Assembly (NCBI RefSeq): GCF_025567165.1 | Contig: NZ_JAOQKC010000002.1 | Location: forward strand, 186,001 to 250,000 | From: Laedolimicola ammoniilytica | GTDB taxonomy: Bacteria; Bacillota; Clostridia; Lachnospirales; Lachnospiraceae | Reading direction: 5' to 3' | Length of the DNA: 64,000 nt | Part shown: positions 33,691 through 44,800 of the stretch, in pieces | How the letters are laid out: every line of letters starts with the position of its first letter | Numbering within the stretch: position 1 is the first letter of the stretch | Notes under the pieces: generated by a model | What the model was told of the DNA's origin: nothing | Database searches by the model: none | The model's input: only the letters and a program-made list of their open reading frames with translations | Made by a program: the position numbers and the translations under genes

Positions 33691-34827
33691 CTATTCATAG
33701 GTTCCTTTTTTTACAACTTTTCCGTCTTTCATAAAGATCTCGCCGCCTGCCACAAAGGTATCCAGCGTCAAATCCGGTTCCCAAAGCAGAAAATCCGCAT
33801 CCGCGCCCGGTCGAATTACGCCCTTCTCCGGCAGCAGATCCAGTCCTTCCGCCACCTGGCTGGTAGCATAGGGAAGCGCCTCCTCCAATGGCATTCCAAG
33901 CGTCTTCACCATATACAAAATCTCTTTTCGAATCGCGTCCACGCCGGATACACCAATCTCCAGAAGTGTACCATCCTCCGCATAGTTGGACCAGCTTCCG
34001 TGCCCGTCAGAGCTGATGGTGATATGCTCTGTGGGAAGTCCGCGCTTCTTTGCCTCCAGAATACAGTCACCCGGAGTCGTATGCATACAACAGGTCAGAT
34101 CCACATAACCGCCTTCCTCCAGCAGCTGATAGCCTTCCTCCAACAGTGCGTCATTGCGGTTTACATGAGTAGGGCGGAAGATCCGAACCGGAACGGAGCT
34201 TTCCCTGAGTGCCCGGAATACCGGCTTCAATCCCGCCTTGTCGTCACCCATATGCAGCGTCACCATGCCCGGCTTGCCACTGAGCATACCGGCCACTCTG
34301 GCCTTACTTGCAATCTGAATCAGTTCATCTTCTGTCACATTCGGCGCCCGGTGATCGGAAATCGCCAGTTTTACACCGAGCACCTCTTTCACAAATACGA
34401 TATCCCGTTCGATTTCTCCCGTAATCGTCGGACTCGGATATCCGTAAGCGCCTGTCAGCATATAGGCGCTCACGCCCTCTTCACAGAGAGCTCTTGTTTT
34501 CGCATAGAGATTATCCACACTCCTTGTGATTCCATCGGTACCCAGAAGTCCTACCACCGTTGTGATACCGTTCTTCACCAGCTCTGAAAGCTGAAGCTCC
34601 GGCGTCCGCGTATGGAAGCTTCCTTCTCCTCCGCCTCCTGTAATGTGGACATGCTGATCGATAAGTCCCGGCGTAAGAAGCTTGCCTGCCGCATCCAACA
34701 CCCGGCACTCCACCGGGAGTGCTCCGATCGTATCCTGAATCTGTTCAATCCTTCTGCCACAAATCAACACATCCTTTTTCCCGAGATATTCCGGAGCATA
34801 GACCTCTGCATTTTTCACCAATAACAT
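33691..34827 (-). CDS. iadA: Isoaspartyl dipeptidase (beta-aspartyl peptidase)
   Basis: The 378-residue amidohydrolase-fold enzyme releases L-isoaspartate from damaged-protein dipeptides. The metal-site motif GLIDQHVHITGGGGEG near residue 56 and SSDGHGSWSNY near residue 275 are characteristic of IadA, as are FHTRTPELQLSEL and the Asp near the C-terminal third. No signal peptide. The ribosome site is poor, a long purine run before ATG. A promoter lies at 34874-34902 between it and the MATE gene. Confidence 0.92.
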   Translation of the reverse strand: MLLVKNAEVYAPEYLGKKDVLICGRRIEQIQDTIGALPVECRVLDAAGKLLTPGLIDQHVHITGGGGEGSFHTRTPELQLSELVKNGITTVVGLLGTDGITRSVDNLYAKTRALCEEGVSAYMLTGAYGYPSPTITGEIERDIVFVKEVLGVKLAISDHRAPNVTEDELIQIASKARVAGMLSGKPGMVTLHMGDDKAGLKPVFRALRESSVPVRIFRPTHVNRNDALLEEGYQLLEEGGYVDLTCCMHTTPGDCILEAKKRGLPTEHITISSDGHGSWSNYAEDGTLLEIGVSGVDAIRKEILYMVKTLGMPLEEALPYATSQVAEGLDLLPEKGVIRPGADADFLLWEPDLTLDTFVAGGEIFMKDGKVVKKGTYE

Positions 34828-34873
34828 GATCGTTTTCTCTTTTTCCCTTTTATTTTCCCTGTAACTTCTATCC

Positions 34874-34902
34874 AGTATATACGATAAAATCCGTCTTGTC
34901 TA
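34874..34902 (-). promoter_or_regulatory. Promoter of iadA
   Basis: TAGACA and TATACT on the reverse strand, 17 nt apart. The -10 contains GTATATAC, resembling the GntR operators at 28491 and 28641. Confidence 0.6.
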
Positions 34903-34911
34903 TCTTCCATC

Positions 34912-36264
34912 TTACACATAACACTCCCGCGCCTGTTTTCGCACGATAAAGAAGCAGAGCACCTGCATGGCAATCGTAATCAGCCAGGATCCCGGATAAG
35001 AAATAAACAGTACAAACAGCGACCGGTGTAGCGGAAAAATGCCATAGATCCAGACAATTCTGGTTCCAACCGTTCCGATAATTGACAAAATCATCGGTAC
35101 GCCCGACCGCCCCATACCGCGCATGGCGCCCGGGAACAGATCCATGATACCGCACAGAAAATAGGGAATTGTTGTAATAGAAATAATTTCCATTCCTGCT
35201 TTGATAACATCCGGATCCTTTGTATAAATCTGTAAAATCTCCGGTCCGAATACATAGAAAATCGTTCCCAGTGTTCCCGCGAACACCACTGAGATAATCG
35301 CGCAGTCAATCAGCACCCGATCCATCCGTTTGAATTTTCCCACGCCATAATTCTGGCTGGTGAAGCTCATGCAGGCCTGGGTGACAGAATTCACCGATGC
35401 ATAAAGGAAGCCCAGCAAGTTGTTGGCCGCTGTGTAGCCCGCCATGGCCGTGGAACCGAAGGAGTTTACCGATGACTGAAGCATGGCGTTAGAGAAATTG
35501 ATGACCACGCTCTGGATGCCAGCCGGGATACCCACCTGAAAAATCTGCCCCAGATAAGACACATTCATCCGCAGCTTCGAAAACCTCAGCTGATAACTGC
35601 TCTCTGATTGATACAGGCAGCGCAGTACCAGAATGCAGGAGATAAGCTGCGACACCACGGTGGCAATAGCCACGCCTTCCACGGCCATATGGAATTTTAC
35701 CACCAGAATCACATTCAGCATCGCATTGGTGATACCCGCCACGATCAGGAAGAGCAACGGCCGTCTGGTATCGCCCACCGCACGCAGAATCGCCGCTCCA
35801 TAGTTATACAGCATGAAAAATGGCATACCCAGGAAATAAATCCGCATATACAGGGTCGACAAATCAATCACATCATCCGGCGTCTCCATCACTTCCAGCG
35901 CCCATCTGGCCATCCCCACTCCCACAAAGGTCATGATCACACCGCTGATCATCGCCACCAGAATTGCCGTATGAACGGTCTCAGACATCTCCTGATCCTG
36001 GCCTGCTGCGTAGAACCGGGCCGCCAGTACATTGACGCCCATAGAAATACCGATAAACAGATTCGTAAAGATATTGATCAGGGCTGTCGTGGAGCCCACC
36101 GCCGCCAGGGACTGGCTTCCGCTGTACTGCCCCACCACGATGATATCCACCGCGTTGAACATCAGCTGCAGCACACCGGAAATCATCAGCGGCACCGCGA
36201 ACACGATCAGCTTGTCCATCAGAGTGCCATTGCACATGTCGATTTCGTATTTATTCTTTTTCAC
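34912..36264 (-). CDS. MATE-family efflux transporter
   Basis: The 450-residue protein has twelve helices in two homologous halves, as in MATE multidrug/toxin exporters driven by Na+ or H+. The start (LIVFAVPLMISGVLQLMFNAVDIIVVGQYSG split across residues 15-45) is typical of the DinF/NorM-like subgroup frequent in Clostridia. The start codon is GTG at 36264 behind GGGAGAG. The substrate is not predictable. Confidence 0.92.
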   Translation of the reverse strand: MKKNKYEIDMCNGTLMDKLIVFAVPLMISGVLQLMFNAVDIIVVGQYSGSQSLAAVGSTTALINIFTNLFIGISMGVNVLAARFYAAGQDQEMSETVHTAILVAMISGVIMTFVGVGMARWALEVMETPDDVIDLSTLYMRIYFLGMPFFMLYNYGAAILRAVGDTRRPLLFLIVAGITNAMLNVILVVKFHMAVEGVAIATVVSQLISCILVLRCLYQSESSYQLRFSKLRMNVSYLGQIFQVGIPAGIQSVVINFSNAMLQSSVNSFGSTAMAGYTAANNLLGFLYASVNSVTQACMSFTSQNYGVGKFKRMDRVLIDCAIISVVFAGTLGTIFYVFGPEILQIYTKDPDVIKAGMEIISITTIPYFLCGIMDLFPGAMRGMGRSGVPMILSIIGTVGTRIVWIYGIFPLHRSLFVLFISYPGSWLITIAMQVLCFFIVRKQARECYV

Positions 36265-36317
36265 TTTTATCTCTCCCGTTGCTTTTCTGTCTTTTCTTAA
36301 AGGCCGTCTTATCTATT

Positions 36318-36346
36318 ATGTTACACAGATTTTTCGGGAAATGCAA
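36318..36346 (-). promoter_or_regulatory. Promoter of MATE gene
   Basis: TTGCAT and TAACAT on the reverse strand with a 17-nt spacer, about 50 nt before the GTG start. Confidence 0.55.
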
Positions 36347-36507
36347 TATCTCATTCACAGAAAAACTGACGTTCATCATCTCACGCTTCGATGCAGCCTC
36401 TATCTGCTCAGGAACTGCTTGTATTCACTTTCTGTTTATGATAGCATTGATCCTGAGTTTTGCCGGAAGGAACCGGTGAGCCATCCATTTATCTGGGAGA
36501 ATTTTCT

Positions 36508-37680
36508 ATGAAACGATTACGTCCTGATTACTATGAACATTTTACCTGCATCGCCGGAGCCTGTCCAATTACCTGCTGTCAGGAATGGAAAATCGCTGTG
36601 GATGACGACACCGCCAAGCGCTGGAAGAAGCTGGCTCCCCCGGCTGATGTGGAGGAACAGAAGAAAAATCTGAATGCTTATACGATACACAAGGACGGCG
36701 AACGGGTCATCAGACTGACCCCGGAACACAAATGTCCGTTTTTAAATTCAGATAAGTTATGTAAACTTGTATGTACCTATGATGACACAGTGCTTTCCAG
36801 GACCTGCCAGGATTTTCCCCGGGAGCTTCTGCGGTTCCGTACCCACGAAGAGGAAAGCCTGATGGCTGCTTGTCCGGCGGTGTTGGATATCTGGCGGGAG
36901 CTGGAGACGCTTTCCTTCCCCTCTCCCGCGCCGGAGGATCTGACCTCTGAACAAGCCCGGCTTCTGTTCCGGCTGCGTTCTGCGAGCATCCGCCTGCTGG
37001 ACTTAAGCCACCAGGCGCCGGAAAAGGATACCCCGGAGCAGGCCCTCCTGGAGCTCTCCTATATCCTTCAGGAATTAAATCGGAGCGATGCTCTGGACGA
37101 GGCTCATATTACAGAATACTACTCCGACCATTCCCGTGCCCAGCTCCGCGACGCCATCGCCAATATCGATCTGCCGCCCCTGGACACTCTGGACGAGTGC
37201 AACGAGCTTTTACAGGATCTGGCTGTGAATTACCGGAAAGAAGGCCTGTATTCCGGCTATCTGGAACCGATTATCCAGCTGGCAGAGAAACTTTACGAGG
37301 GCTGCAACGAAGAGGATCTGCTCCGCCATTGGAATACGTTCCGGCAGGATTTTACTACCTGGCGCCCCTTATTGTTCCATTACCTGGAAAATGAGCTCTA
37401 CTCCGGTCTCCTGCTCCCCGGCAGCGACCTCACGCTCACAACGCTGCTTCTCCATCTGGAATGGATCGTCCTGACCTATGCCGTCATCCGCCACAGCCTG
37501 TTCCTGGCCTGGCTTCAGGGCGGCAGGCAGCCACTTTCCTACGAGACCGTCCGGAACTACATTGTCATCCTGAACCGTATGACCGGCTACAACGAGGACG
37601 ACGTCTTCGAATATCTGGCAAACAGCTTCGAAGACCCGCTCTGGGACTGGGGCTATTTCGCCCTGATCCTCGGCCATTAA
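36508..37680 (+). CDS. FliB-like flagellin lysine-N-methylase family protein
   Basis: The 390-residue protein has the Cys-rich signature of the FliB family: YYEHFTCIAGACPITCCQEW near residue 10, then CPFLNSDKLCKLVCTYDD near residue 75 and SRTCQDFPREL, which together probably bind an Fe-S cluster. FliB methylates flagellin lysines in Salmonella, but many Clostridia carry copies away from flagellar genes, as here, so the target may differ. The ATG at 36508 is preferred over the upstream frame because GGGAG lies before it. Confidence 0.85.
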   Translation: MKRLRPDYYEHFTCIAGACPITCCQEWKIAVDDDTAKRWKKLAPPADVEEQKKNLNAYTIHKDGERVIRLTPEHKCPFLNSDKLCKLVCTYDDTVLSRTCQDFPRELLRFRTHEEESLMAACPAVLDIWRELETLSFPSPAPEDLTSEQARLLFRLRSASIRLLDLSHQAPEKDTPEQALLELSYILQELNRSDALDEAHITEYYSDHSRAQLRDAIANIDLPPLDTLDECNELLQDLAVNYRKEGLYSGYLEPIIQLAEKLYEGCNEEDLLRHWNTFRQDFTTWRPLLFHYLENELYSGLLLPGSDLTLTTLLLHLEWIVLTYAVIRHSLFLAWLQGGRQPLSYETVRNYIVILNRMTGYNEDDVFEYLANSFEDPLWDWGYFALILGH

Positions 37681-37792
37681 GCTTTGTAAGCCTTCTCTGA
37701 TTTTTTTCGGAAGCTTTACAATCTCTTTACACAAATACACCTGAAACCTAACAAACACCTCCTATACTGTCAACTATAGAGAGGTGTTTATT

Positions 37793-38023
37793 ATGAGAAC
37801 AAAATCTACGATTGAAAAAGTTATGTATCTAATTACCTTTGCAGGCATTATCACAGCAAATGTATCTTCCATCCTGTTCGGCGTCCATGTAATGCATCCG
37901 GCTTTCCTGGCAGGTGTGCTCATCGCAGTTATCGGCGTCAACGGCGTACTGCTTTTGAAGCACCCGTCCTTCCAGATACATCATATTTCCGAGAATTCCA
38001 ACTGGATTCATTATGTAGACTGA
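37793..38023 (+). CDS. Small two-helix membrane protein
   Basis: This 76-residue protein has two hydrophobic segments (VMYLITFAGIITANVSSILFG and AFLAGVLIAVIGVNGVLLL, each about 20 residues), a short loop and a His-rich polar tail (FQIHHISENSNWIHYVD). The ATG at 37793 follows GAGAGGTG, and a strong terminator follows the gene. No family recognised. It stands alone between fliB and the convergent rpoC. Confidence 0.65.
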   Translation: MRTKSTIEKVMYLITFAGIITANVSSILFGVHVMHPAFLAGVLIAVIGVNGVLLLKHPSFQIHHISENSNWIHYVD

Positions 38024-38055
38024 CATCCTGCCCGGGATATAATTCCAAACATTCT

Positions 38056-38110
38056 CGCATCCCCCGTATCTCCACTGTCCGCAGTGTGAAATCGGGTGGG
38101 TGCGTTTTTT
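38056..38110 (+). terminator. Terminator of the small membrane protein gene
   Basis: CGCATCCCCCG (38056-38066) pairs with CGGGTGGGTGCG (38093-38104) and is followed by six T on the forward strand. Confidence 0.8.
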
Positions 38111-38118
38111 ATTGCATT

Positions 38119-38160
38119 AAAAAAAACTGCTGTCTCACATTTTCGTGAAACAGCAGTTTT
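38119..38160 (-). terminator. Terminator of rpoBC
   Basis: AAAACTGCTGT (38123-38133) pairs with 38150-38160; eight T follow on the reverse strand. It lies 32 nt after the rpoC stop. Confidence 0.92.
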
Positions 38161-38191
38161 CTAATGCATCCTTTATCTCTGATACAGGCTC

Positions 38192-41100
38192 TTATAACTC
38201 AACCGGCTCTTCGGTCTCCTCTGCCTCTACAGCAGTCTCATCCTCAGCTCCGTCCTCGGTCAGATCCAGACTTTCATCCAGATCGATGTCCTCATCGAAA
38301 TCCAGCTCAGCCTCTTCGTCCATATCGGTATCCAGTTTTACGTTCTGATAACGCTTCATACCGGTTCCGGCAGGAATCAGCTTACCAATCAGTACGTTCT
38401 CCTTCAGACCGATCAACGGGTCAACCTTACCCTTGATAGCAGCCTCTGTCAGAACCTTGGTAGTCTCCTGGAAGGACGCTGCAGACAGGAAGGAGTTGGT
38501 AGCCAGAGATGCCTTGGTGATACCAAGCATAATCTGCTTTCCTTCTGCGGGCTGCTTGCCCTCTGCGATCAGACGCTCATTGGCATCCTCGTACTCCAGA
38601 ATATCTACCAGTGTACCCGGCAGGAACTCAGAATCTCCGTTGTCCTCGATACGAATCTTCTTCAGCATCTGGTGTACCAGCATCTCGATATGCTTGTCGG
38701 CGATTTCTACACCCTGCAGACGGTATACACGCTGAACCTCACGGATCATGTAATCCTGTACGGCGCGTACGCCCTTGATCTTCAGGATATCGTGGGGGTT
38801 CACGCTACCTTCGGTCAGCTCGTCGCCGGCCTCCAGTACCTGTCCGTCCTGAACCTTGATACGGGAACCGTAAGGAATCAGATATACCTTGGACTCTCCG
38901 TCTGCGGCTGTCACCTGAATCTCACGCTTCTTCTTAGTATCCAGAATGGTAACGGTTCCGGCGATCTCTGTGATGATCGCAAGTCCCTTCGGCTTTCTTG
39001 CCTCGAAAAGCTCCTCGACACGGGGAAGACCCTGTGTGATATCTCCACCTGCGACACCGCCGCTGTGGAAGGTTCTCATGGTCAGCTGGGTACCCGGCTC
39101 ACCGATAGACTGTGCCGCGATGATACCGACTGCCTCACCTACCTGTACGGCCTCACCGGTAGCCATGTTCGCGCCGTAGCACTTCGCGCATACACCGATG
39201 TGTGATTTACAGGTCAGGATGGTACGGATCTTCAGGCTGTCAATGGGGTTGCCGTCCTTATCTACGCCATTTTTCATAATAGCGGCTGCACGTCTCGGCG
39301 TAATCATATGATTTGCCTTAACGAGTACATTGCCGTCCTTGTCGTATACCGTCTCGCACGCAAAACGTCCGGTAATACGATCCTGCAGGCTCTCGATCTC
39401 TTCCTTGCCGTCCATAAAGGCTTTTACTACCATGCCCGGGATCTCACCCTTGCCCTCGCAGCAGTCTACCTCGCGGACAATCAGATCCTGAGATACATCT
39501 ACCATTCGACGGGTCAGGTAACCGGAGTCTGCGGTACGCAGAGCGGTATCGGACATACCCTTTCGTGCTCCATGCGCTGACATGAAATACTCCAGAACGT
39601 CCAGACCCTCACGGAAGTTAGACTTGATAGGAAGCTCGATGGTGTGACCGGTGGTATCGGCCATCAGTCCACGCATACCGGCCAGCTGCTTGATCTGCTT
39701 GTCAGAACCACGGGCTCCGGAGTCAGCCATCATGTAGATGTTGTTGTAACGATCCAGACCGTCCAGCAGCGCCTTGGTCAGGATAGCGTCGGTGTCCTTC
39801 CAGGTCTCTACAACCTCTTTGTAACGCTCTTCCTCGGTAATCAGACCACGCTTATAGTTACGGGTAATCTTATCTACGGTATCCTGTGCCTTTTTGATCA
39901 GCTCCGGCTTCTCAGGCGGCACGGTCATGTCGGAAATGGATACGGTCATAGCCGCACGGGTGGAATACTTGTATCCCATCGCCTTGATATCGTCCAGTAC
40001 CTCTGCGGTTCTGGTGGCTCCGTGGGTATTGATAACCTTCTCCAGGATCTGCTTCAGACCCTTCTTGCCTACGTGGAAATCGACTTCCAGTACCAGCTCA
40101 TTGCCCGGAATCGTACGGTCTACGAAGCCCAGATCCTGCGGCAGAATCTCGTTAAAGAGGAAACGGCCCAGGGTAGATTCTACGATACCGGTCATCTCGG
40201 TTCCGTCAGCCAGGGTTCTGGTTACGCGGACCTTGATTCTGGACTGCAGACGGATGACTTTATTCTCATAAGCCAGGATGGCTTCGTTCAGGTTCTTGAA
40301 GAACTTGCCTTCGCCTTCGCTTCCCGGACGCTCCTGGGTCAGATAATAGATACCAAGGACCATATCCTGGGACGGAACGGCTACAGGACCGCCGTCAGAC
40401 GGCTTCAGCAGGTTGTTCGGAGAGAGCAGCAGGAAACGACACTCCGCCTGTGCCTCTACGGACAGGGGAAGATGCACTGCCATCTGGTCTCCGTCGAAGT
40501 CCGCGTTGAACGCGGTACAAACCAGCGGATGCAGCTTGATAGCCTTACCCTCTACCAGAATCGGCTCGAAGGCCTGGATACCAAGACGATGCAGGGTAGG
40601 AGCACGGTTCAGCATAACCGGATGCTCTTTGATGACGTCTTCCAGTACATCCCATACCTCCGGCTGTACCTGACGCTCTACCATTTTCTTTGCGCTCTTG
40701 ATGTTGTGCGCGGTACCGTTCTGTACCAGCTCCTTCATAACGAAGGGCTTGAACAGCTCGATGGCCATCTCCTTCGGGAGACCGCACTGATAAATCTTCA
40801 GCTCCGGACCAACGACGATAACGGAACGTCCGGAATAGTCAACACGCTTACCCAGAAGATTCTGACGGAAACGTCCGGATTTACCCTTCAGCATGTCAGA
40901 CAGGGACTTCAGCGCTCTGTTGCCCGGGCCGGTAACAGGACGGCCACGGCGTCCGTTGTCGATCAGCGCGTCTACCGCTTCCTGCAGCATACGCTTCTCG
41001 TTGCGGACGATGATATCCGGTGCTCCCAGCTCGAGGAGGCGGGTCAGTCGGTTATTTCTGTTGATAATTCTGCGGTACAGGTCGTTCAGGTCGGAGGTGG

Positions 41101-41881
41101 CGAAACGGCCGCCATCCAGCTGTACCATGGGGCGCAGATCGGGCGGGATAACCGGAACCGCATCCAGAATCATCCACTCCGGCTTGTTACCGGACTCGCG
41201 GAAGGCCTCTACGACCTCCAGACGCTTGATGATACGGGCACGTTTCTGTCCGCTGGCGTCCTTCAGGCCTGCTTTCAGTTCTACGGACTCCTTCTCCAGA
41301 TCGATGGCCTGCAGCAGCTCTTTGATGGACTCTGCTCCCATGCCTACCCGGAAACGATTGCCGTACTTCTCACGCATATCCTGATACTCTTTTTCAGACA
41401 GTACCTGCTTGTACTGAAGCTCGGTATCGCCTGCGTCCAGTACAATATAGGATGCGAAGTACAGGACCTTCTCCAGTGTACGGGGAGACAGGTCAAGGAT
41501 CAGTCCCATACGGCTGGGAATGCCCTTGAAGTACCAGATATGAGACACCGGAGCAGCCAGCTCAATGTGGCCCATACGCTCACGGCGGACGTTAGACTTT
41601 GTAACCTCTACTCCACAACGGTCGCAGACTACGCCTTTATAGCGAATCTTTTTATACTTTCCGCAGTGGCACTCCCAGTCCTTGCTGGGTCCGAAGATTC
41701 GTTCACAGAATAAGCCGTCTTTTTCCGGTTTCAGGGTTCTGTAATTAATGGTTTCAGGCTTTTTAACCTCGCCTCTGGACCACTCCCGGATCTTCTCCGG
41801 GGACGCAAGTCCGATACGAATCGCGTCAAATGTCATCGGCTGGTATACAGCCTGATTCGTTGTTTCTGGCATGAATGGCAC
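38192..41881 (-). CDS. rpoC: RNA polymerase beta' subunit
   Basis: The 1229-residue subunit contains the N-terminal zinc finger (CHCGKYK and CDRCGVEV), the catalytic Mg2+ motif NADFDGDQMAVH near residue 460, the bridge/trigger region (MRTFHSGGVAG) and a second Cys cluster (CKSHIGVCAKCYG). The last 40 residues are highly acidic (DEEAELDFDEDIDLDE). It follows rpoB by 8 nt, so the two are translated from one mRNA. Confidence 0.98.
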   Translation of the reverse strand: MPFMPETTNQAVYQPMTFDAIRIGLASPEKIREWSRGEVKKPETINYRTLKPEKDGLFCERIFGPSKDWECHCGKYKKIRYKGVVCDRCGVEVTKSNVRRERMGHIELAAPVSHIWYFKGIPSRMGLILDLSPRTLEKVLYFASYIVLDAGDTELQYKQVLSEKEYQDMREKYGNRFRVGMGAESIKELLQAIDLEKESVELKAGLKDASGQKRARIIKRLEVVEAFRESGNKPEWMILDAVPVIPPDLRPMVQLDGGRFATSDLNDLYRRIINRNNRLTRLLELGAPDIIVRNEKRMLQEAVDALIDNGRRGRPVTGPGNRALKSLSDMLKGKSGRFRQNLLGKRVDYSGRSVIVVGPELKIYQCGLPKEMAIELFKPFVMKELVQNGTAHNIKSAKKMVERQVQPEVWDVLEDVIKEHPVMLNRAPTLHRLGIQAFEPILVEGKAIKLHPLVCTAFNADFDGDQMAVHLPLSVEAQAECRFLLLSPNNLLKPSDGGPVAVPSQDMVLGIYYLTQERPGSEGEGKFFKNLNEAILAYENKVIRLQSRIKVRVTRTLADGTEMTGIVESTLGRFLFNEILPQDLGFVDRTIPGNELVLEVDFHVGKKGLKQILEKVINTHGATRTAEVLDDIKAMGYKYSTRAAMTVSISDMTVPPEKPELIKKAQDTVDKITRNYKRGLITEEERYKEVVETWKDTDAILTKALLDGLDRYNNIYMMADSGARGSDKQIKQLAGMRGLMADTTGHTIELPIKSNFREGLDVLEYFMSAHGARKGMSDTALRTADSGYLTRRMVDVSQDLIVREVDCCEGKGEIPGMVVKAFMDGKEEIESLQDRITGRFACETVYDKDGNVLVKANHMITPRRAAAIMKNGVDKDGNPIDSLKIRTILTCKSHIGVCAKCYGANMATGEAVQVGEAVGIIAAQSIGEPGTQLTMRTFHSGGVAGGDITQGLPRVEELFEARKPKGLAIITEIAGTVTILDTKKKREIQVTAADGESKVYLIPYGSRIKVQDGQVLEAGDELTEGSVNPHDILKIKGVRAVQDYMIREVQRVYRLQGVEIADKHIEMLVHQMLKKIRIEDNGDSEFLPGTLVDILEYEDANERLIAEGKQPAEGKQIMLGITKASLATNSFLSAASFQETTKVLTEAAIKGKVDPLIGLKENVLIGKLIPAGTGMKRYQNVKLDTDMDEEAELDFDEDIDLDESLDLTEDGAEDETAVEAEETEEPVEL

Positions 41882-41889
41882 TCCCTTCC

Positions 41890-44800
41890 TTATTCTTCTT
41901 CAAAATCTCCGTCGAAATCAGAGAAATCCTCGTCTGAATCGTCCGGATCCTCCTCTATGTCAACCAGTTCTCCGTCGTCAGCGAACTCCTGCTTGCTGAA
42001 ACCGTAGTCGCCGTAGGAATCCTCATCGTCCTTAAAGCGGCGGTCTCCCTCAATGATAGAGCGCAGGTCGGTGCTCTCGCCATACTCACTGGTCTCCATG
42101 ATCTCGACCTCTGTATTGTCATCCCGCAGTACGCGAACATCCAGTCCCAGAGACTGAAGCTCTTTTAAGAGTACCTTGAATGACTCGGGAATACCCGGCT
42201 TCGGAATATTGTCGCCCTTGATAATGGCCTCGTAGGTCTTCACACGTCCGATGACATCGTCAGACTTCATGGTCAGGATCTCCTGCAGGGTGTAAGATGC
42301 GCCGTAGGCCTCCAGAGCCCACACCTCCATCTCTCCGAAACGCTGTCCACCGAACTGTGCCTTACCACCCAGCGGCTGCTGAGTAACCAGGGAGTACGGT
42401 CCTGTGGAACGGGCATGAATCTTATCGTCTACCAGGTGATGCAGCTTCAGGTAATGCATGTGACCGATGGTTACAGCGCCATCAAAGTACTCGCCTGTAC
42501 GTCCGTCACGCAGCCGCACCTTACCATCTCTGGAAATCGGAACGCCCTTCCAGAGCTTTCTGTGTTCACGGTTCTCATCCAGATACTGTGTTACTTCCGG
42601 AAGCAGTTCCTCACCGTGCTTTCCAAGGAAAGTCTCGCCAGCCCAGGGCTTGCCGTCTGCTGTGGTCTCCTCGCCTTTTTCCTTCCACTCTGCCGCTTCG
42701 GCATCGTCAAACGGAAGATTTACATAATCATTTGCCAAATCCAGTGTATCCATGATATCGCTCTCGTTCGCGCCGGAGAATACCGGTGTGGATACATTGA
42801 AGCCAAGGGCCTTTGCTGCCAGGCTTAAGTGAATCTCCAGGACCTGGCCGATGTTCATACGGGACGGTACGCCCAGGGGGTTCAGTACGATATCCAGCGG
42901 ACGGCCGTTGGGCAGGAACGGCATATCCTCTACCGGAAGTACACGGGAAACGACACCCTTGTTTCCGTGACGGCCTGCCATCTTATCTCCTACGGAGATC
43001 TTACGCTTCTGAGCGATGTAGATACGTACGGACTGATTTACACCCGGAGACAGCTCGTCGCCGTTCTCTCTGGTAAATACCTTGGCGTCTACGACGATAC
43101 CATACTCGCCGTGGGGTACCTTCAGGGAGGTATCACGCACCTCGCGGGCCTTCTCACCGAAGATGGCGCGCAACAGTCTCTCCTCAGCGGTCAGCTCAGT
43201 CTCTCCCTTCGGAGTAACCTTACCTACCAGAATATCGCCTGCGCGGACCTCTGCGCCGATGCGGATAATTCCGCGCTCGTCCAGATCCTTCAGCGCATCG
43301 TCACCTACACCCGGAACGTCTCTTGTAATCTCTTCCGGTCCCAGCTTGGTATCACGGGCTTCTGCCTCATATTCCTCGATATGGATAGAGGTATATACAT
43401 CATCTTCTACCAGACGCTCGCTAAGAAGTACGGCGTCCTCATAGTTGTAACCTTCCCAGGTCATAAATCCGATCAGCGGGTTCTTACCGAGCGCCAGCTC
43501 TCCGCCGGAGGTGGAAGGACCATCCGCGATGACATCGCCCTTCTTTACCTTGTCGCCCTTGAATACCACCGGTCTCTGGTTGTAGCAGTTGCTCTGGTTG
43601 CTTCGGGAGAACTTAGTCAGACGATATACGTCCTTGGTTCCGTCGTCGCACTTGATGGTGATCTCATTGGATACGGAACGCTCTACCACACCGTCGTGCT
43701 TTGCTACTACGCACACACCGGAGTCTACTGCAGTCTTTACTTCAATACCGGTACCTACGACCGGAGCCTCTGTGGTCAGAAGCGGTACAGCCTGACGCTG
43801 CATGTTGGATCCCATCAGCGCACGGTTCGCGTCGTCGTTCTGCAGGAACGGAATCAACGCGGTAGCCACAGAGAATACCATTCGCGGAGACACGTCCATG
43901 TAATCGAACATGGAACGCTCATACTCCTGAGTCTCCTCACGGTAACGACCGGATACATTCTTATGAATGAAGTGTCCTTCTTCATCCAGAGGCTCATTTG
44001 CCTGCGCTACATGGTAGTTATCCTCTTCATCAGCGGTCATGTAGACTACTTCGTCTGTGACGCGCGGATTCTTCGGATCCTCTTTGTCAATCTTTCTGTA
44101 CGGCGTCTCGATGAAACCGTACTCGTTAATTCTCGCATAGGATGCCAGCGAGTTGATCAGACCGATGTTCGGTCCCTCAGGGGTCTCGATGGGGCACATT
44201 CTTCCGTAATGGGAGTAATGTACGTCTCGAACCTCGAATCCTGCACGGTCTCTGGACAGACCGCCCGGTCCCAGTGCGGACAGACGACGCTTGTGTGTCA
44301 GCTCGCCCAGCGGATTGTTCTGGTCCATGAACTGAGACAGCTGGGAAGATCCGAAGAACTCCTTCACTGCTGCAGTGACCGGCTTGATATTGATCAGGGA
44401 CTGCGGTGTGATGTTGTCCTGATCCTGGGTGGTCATACGCTCGCGTACGGTACGCTCCATTCTGGAGAGACCGATACGGTACTGGTTCTGAAGCAGCTCG
44501 CCAACCGCACGGATACGACGGTTGCCCAGATGGTCGATATCGTCCTCATTACCGATACCATACTCCAGGTGCAGGTTGTAGTTGATGGAAGCAATGATGT
44601 CTTCCTTGGTAATATGCTTCGGAATCAGATCGTGGATCTCACGCTTAATCGCTTCCTTGATATCCTCGGTACTTTCATTTTCTTCCAGTATCTTTTTCAG
44701 AGCCGGATAATATACTAATTCTGTAATACCCAGTTCCTCCGGATCCACATCCACATAATGACGCAGATCTACCATCATACTGGAGATAACGCGGACGTCG

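Noticed and set aside
34874..34881. Third GntR operator at iadA (GTATATAC)
   Set aside because: The octamer coincides with the -10 box of a good iadA promoter and lacks the flanking bases of the other two sites, so I do not call it an operator.
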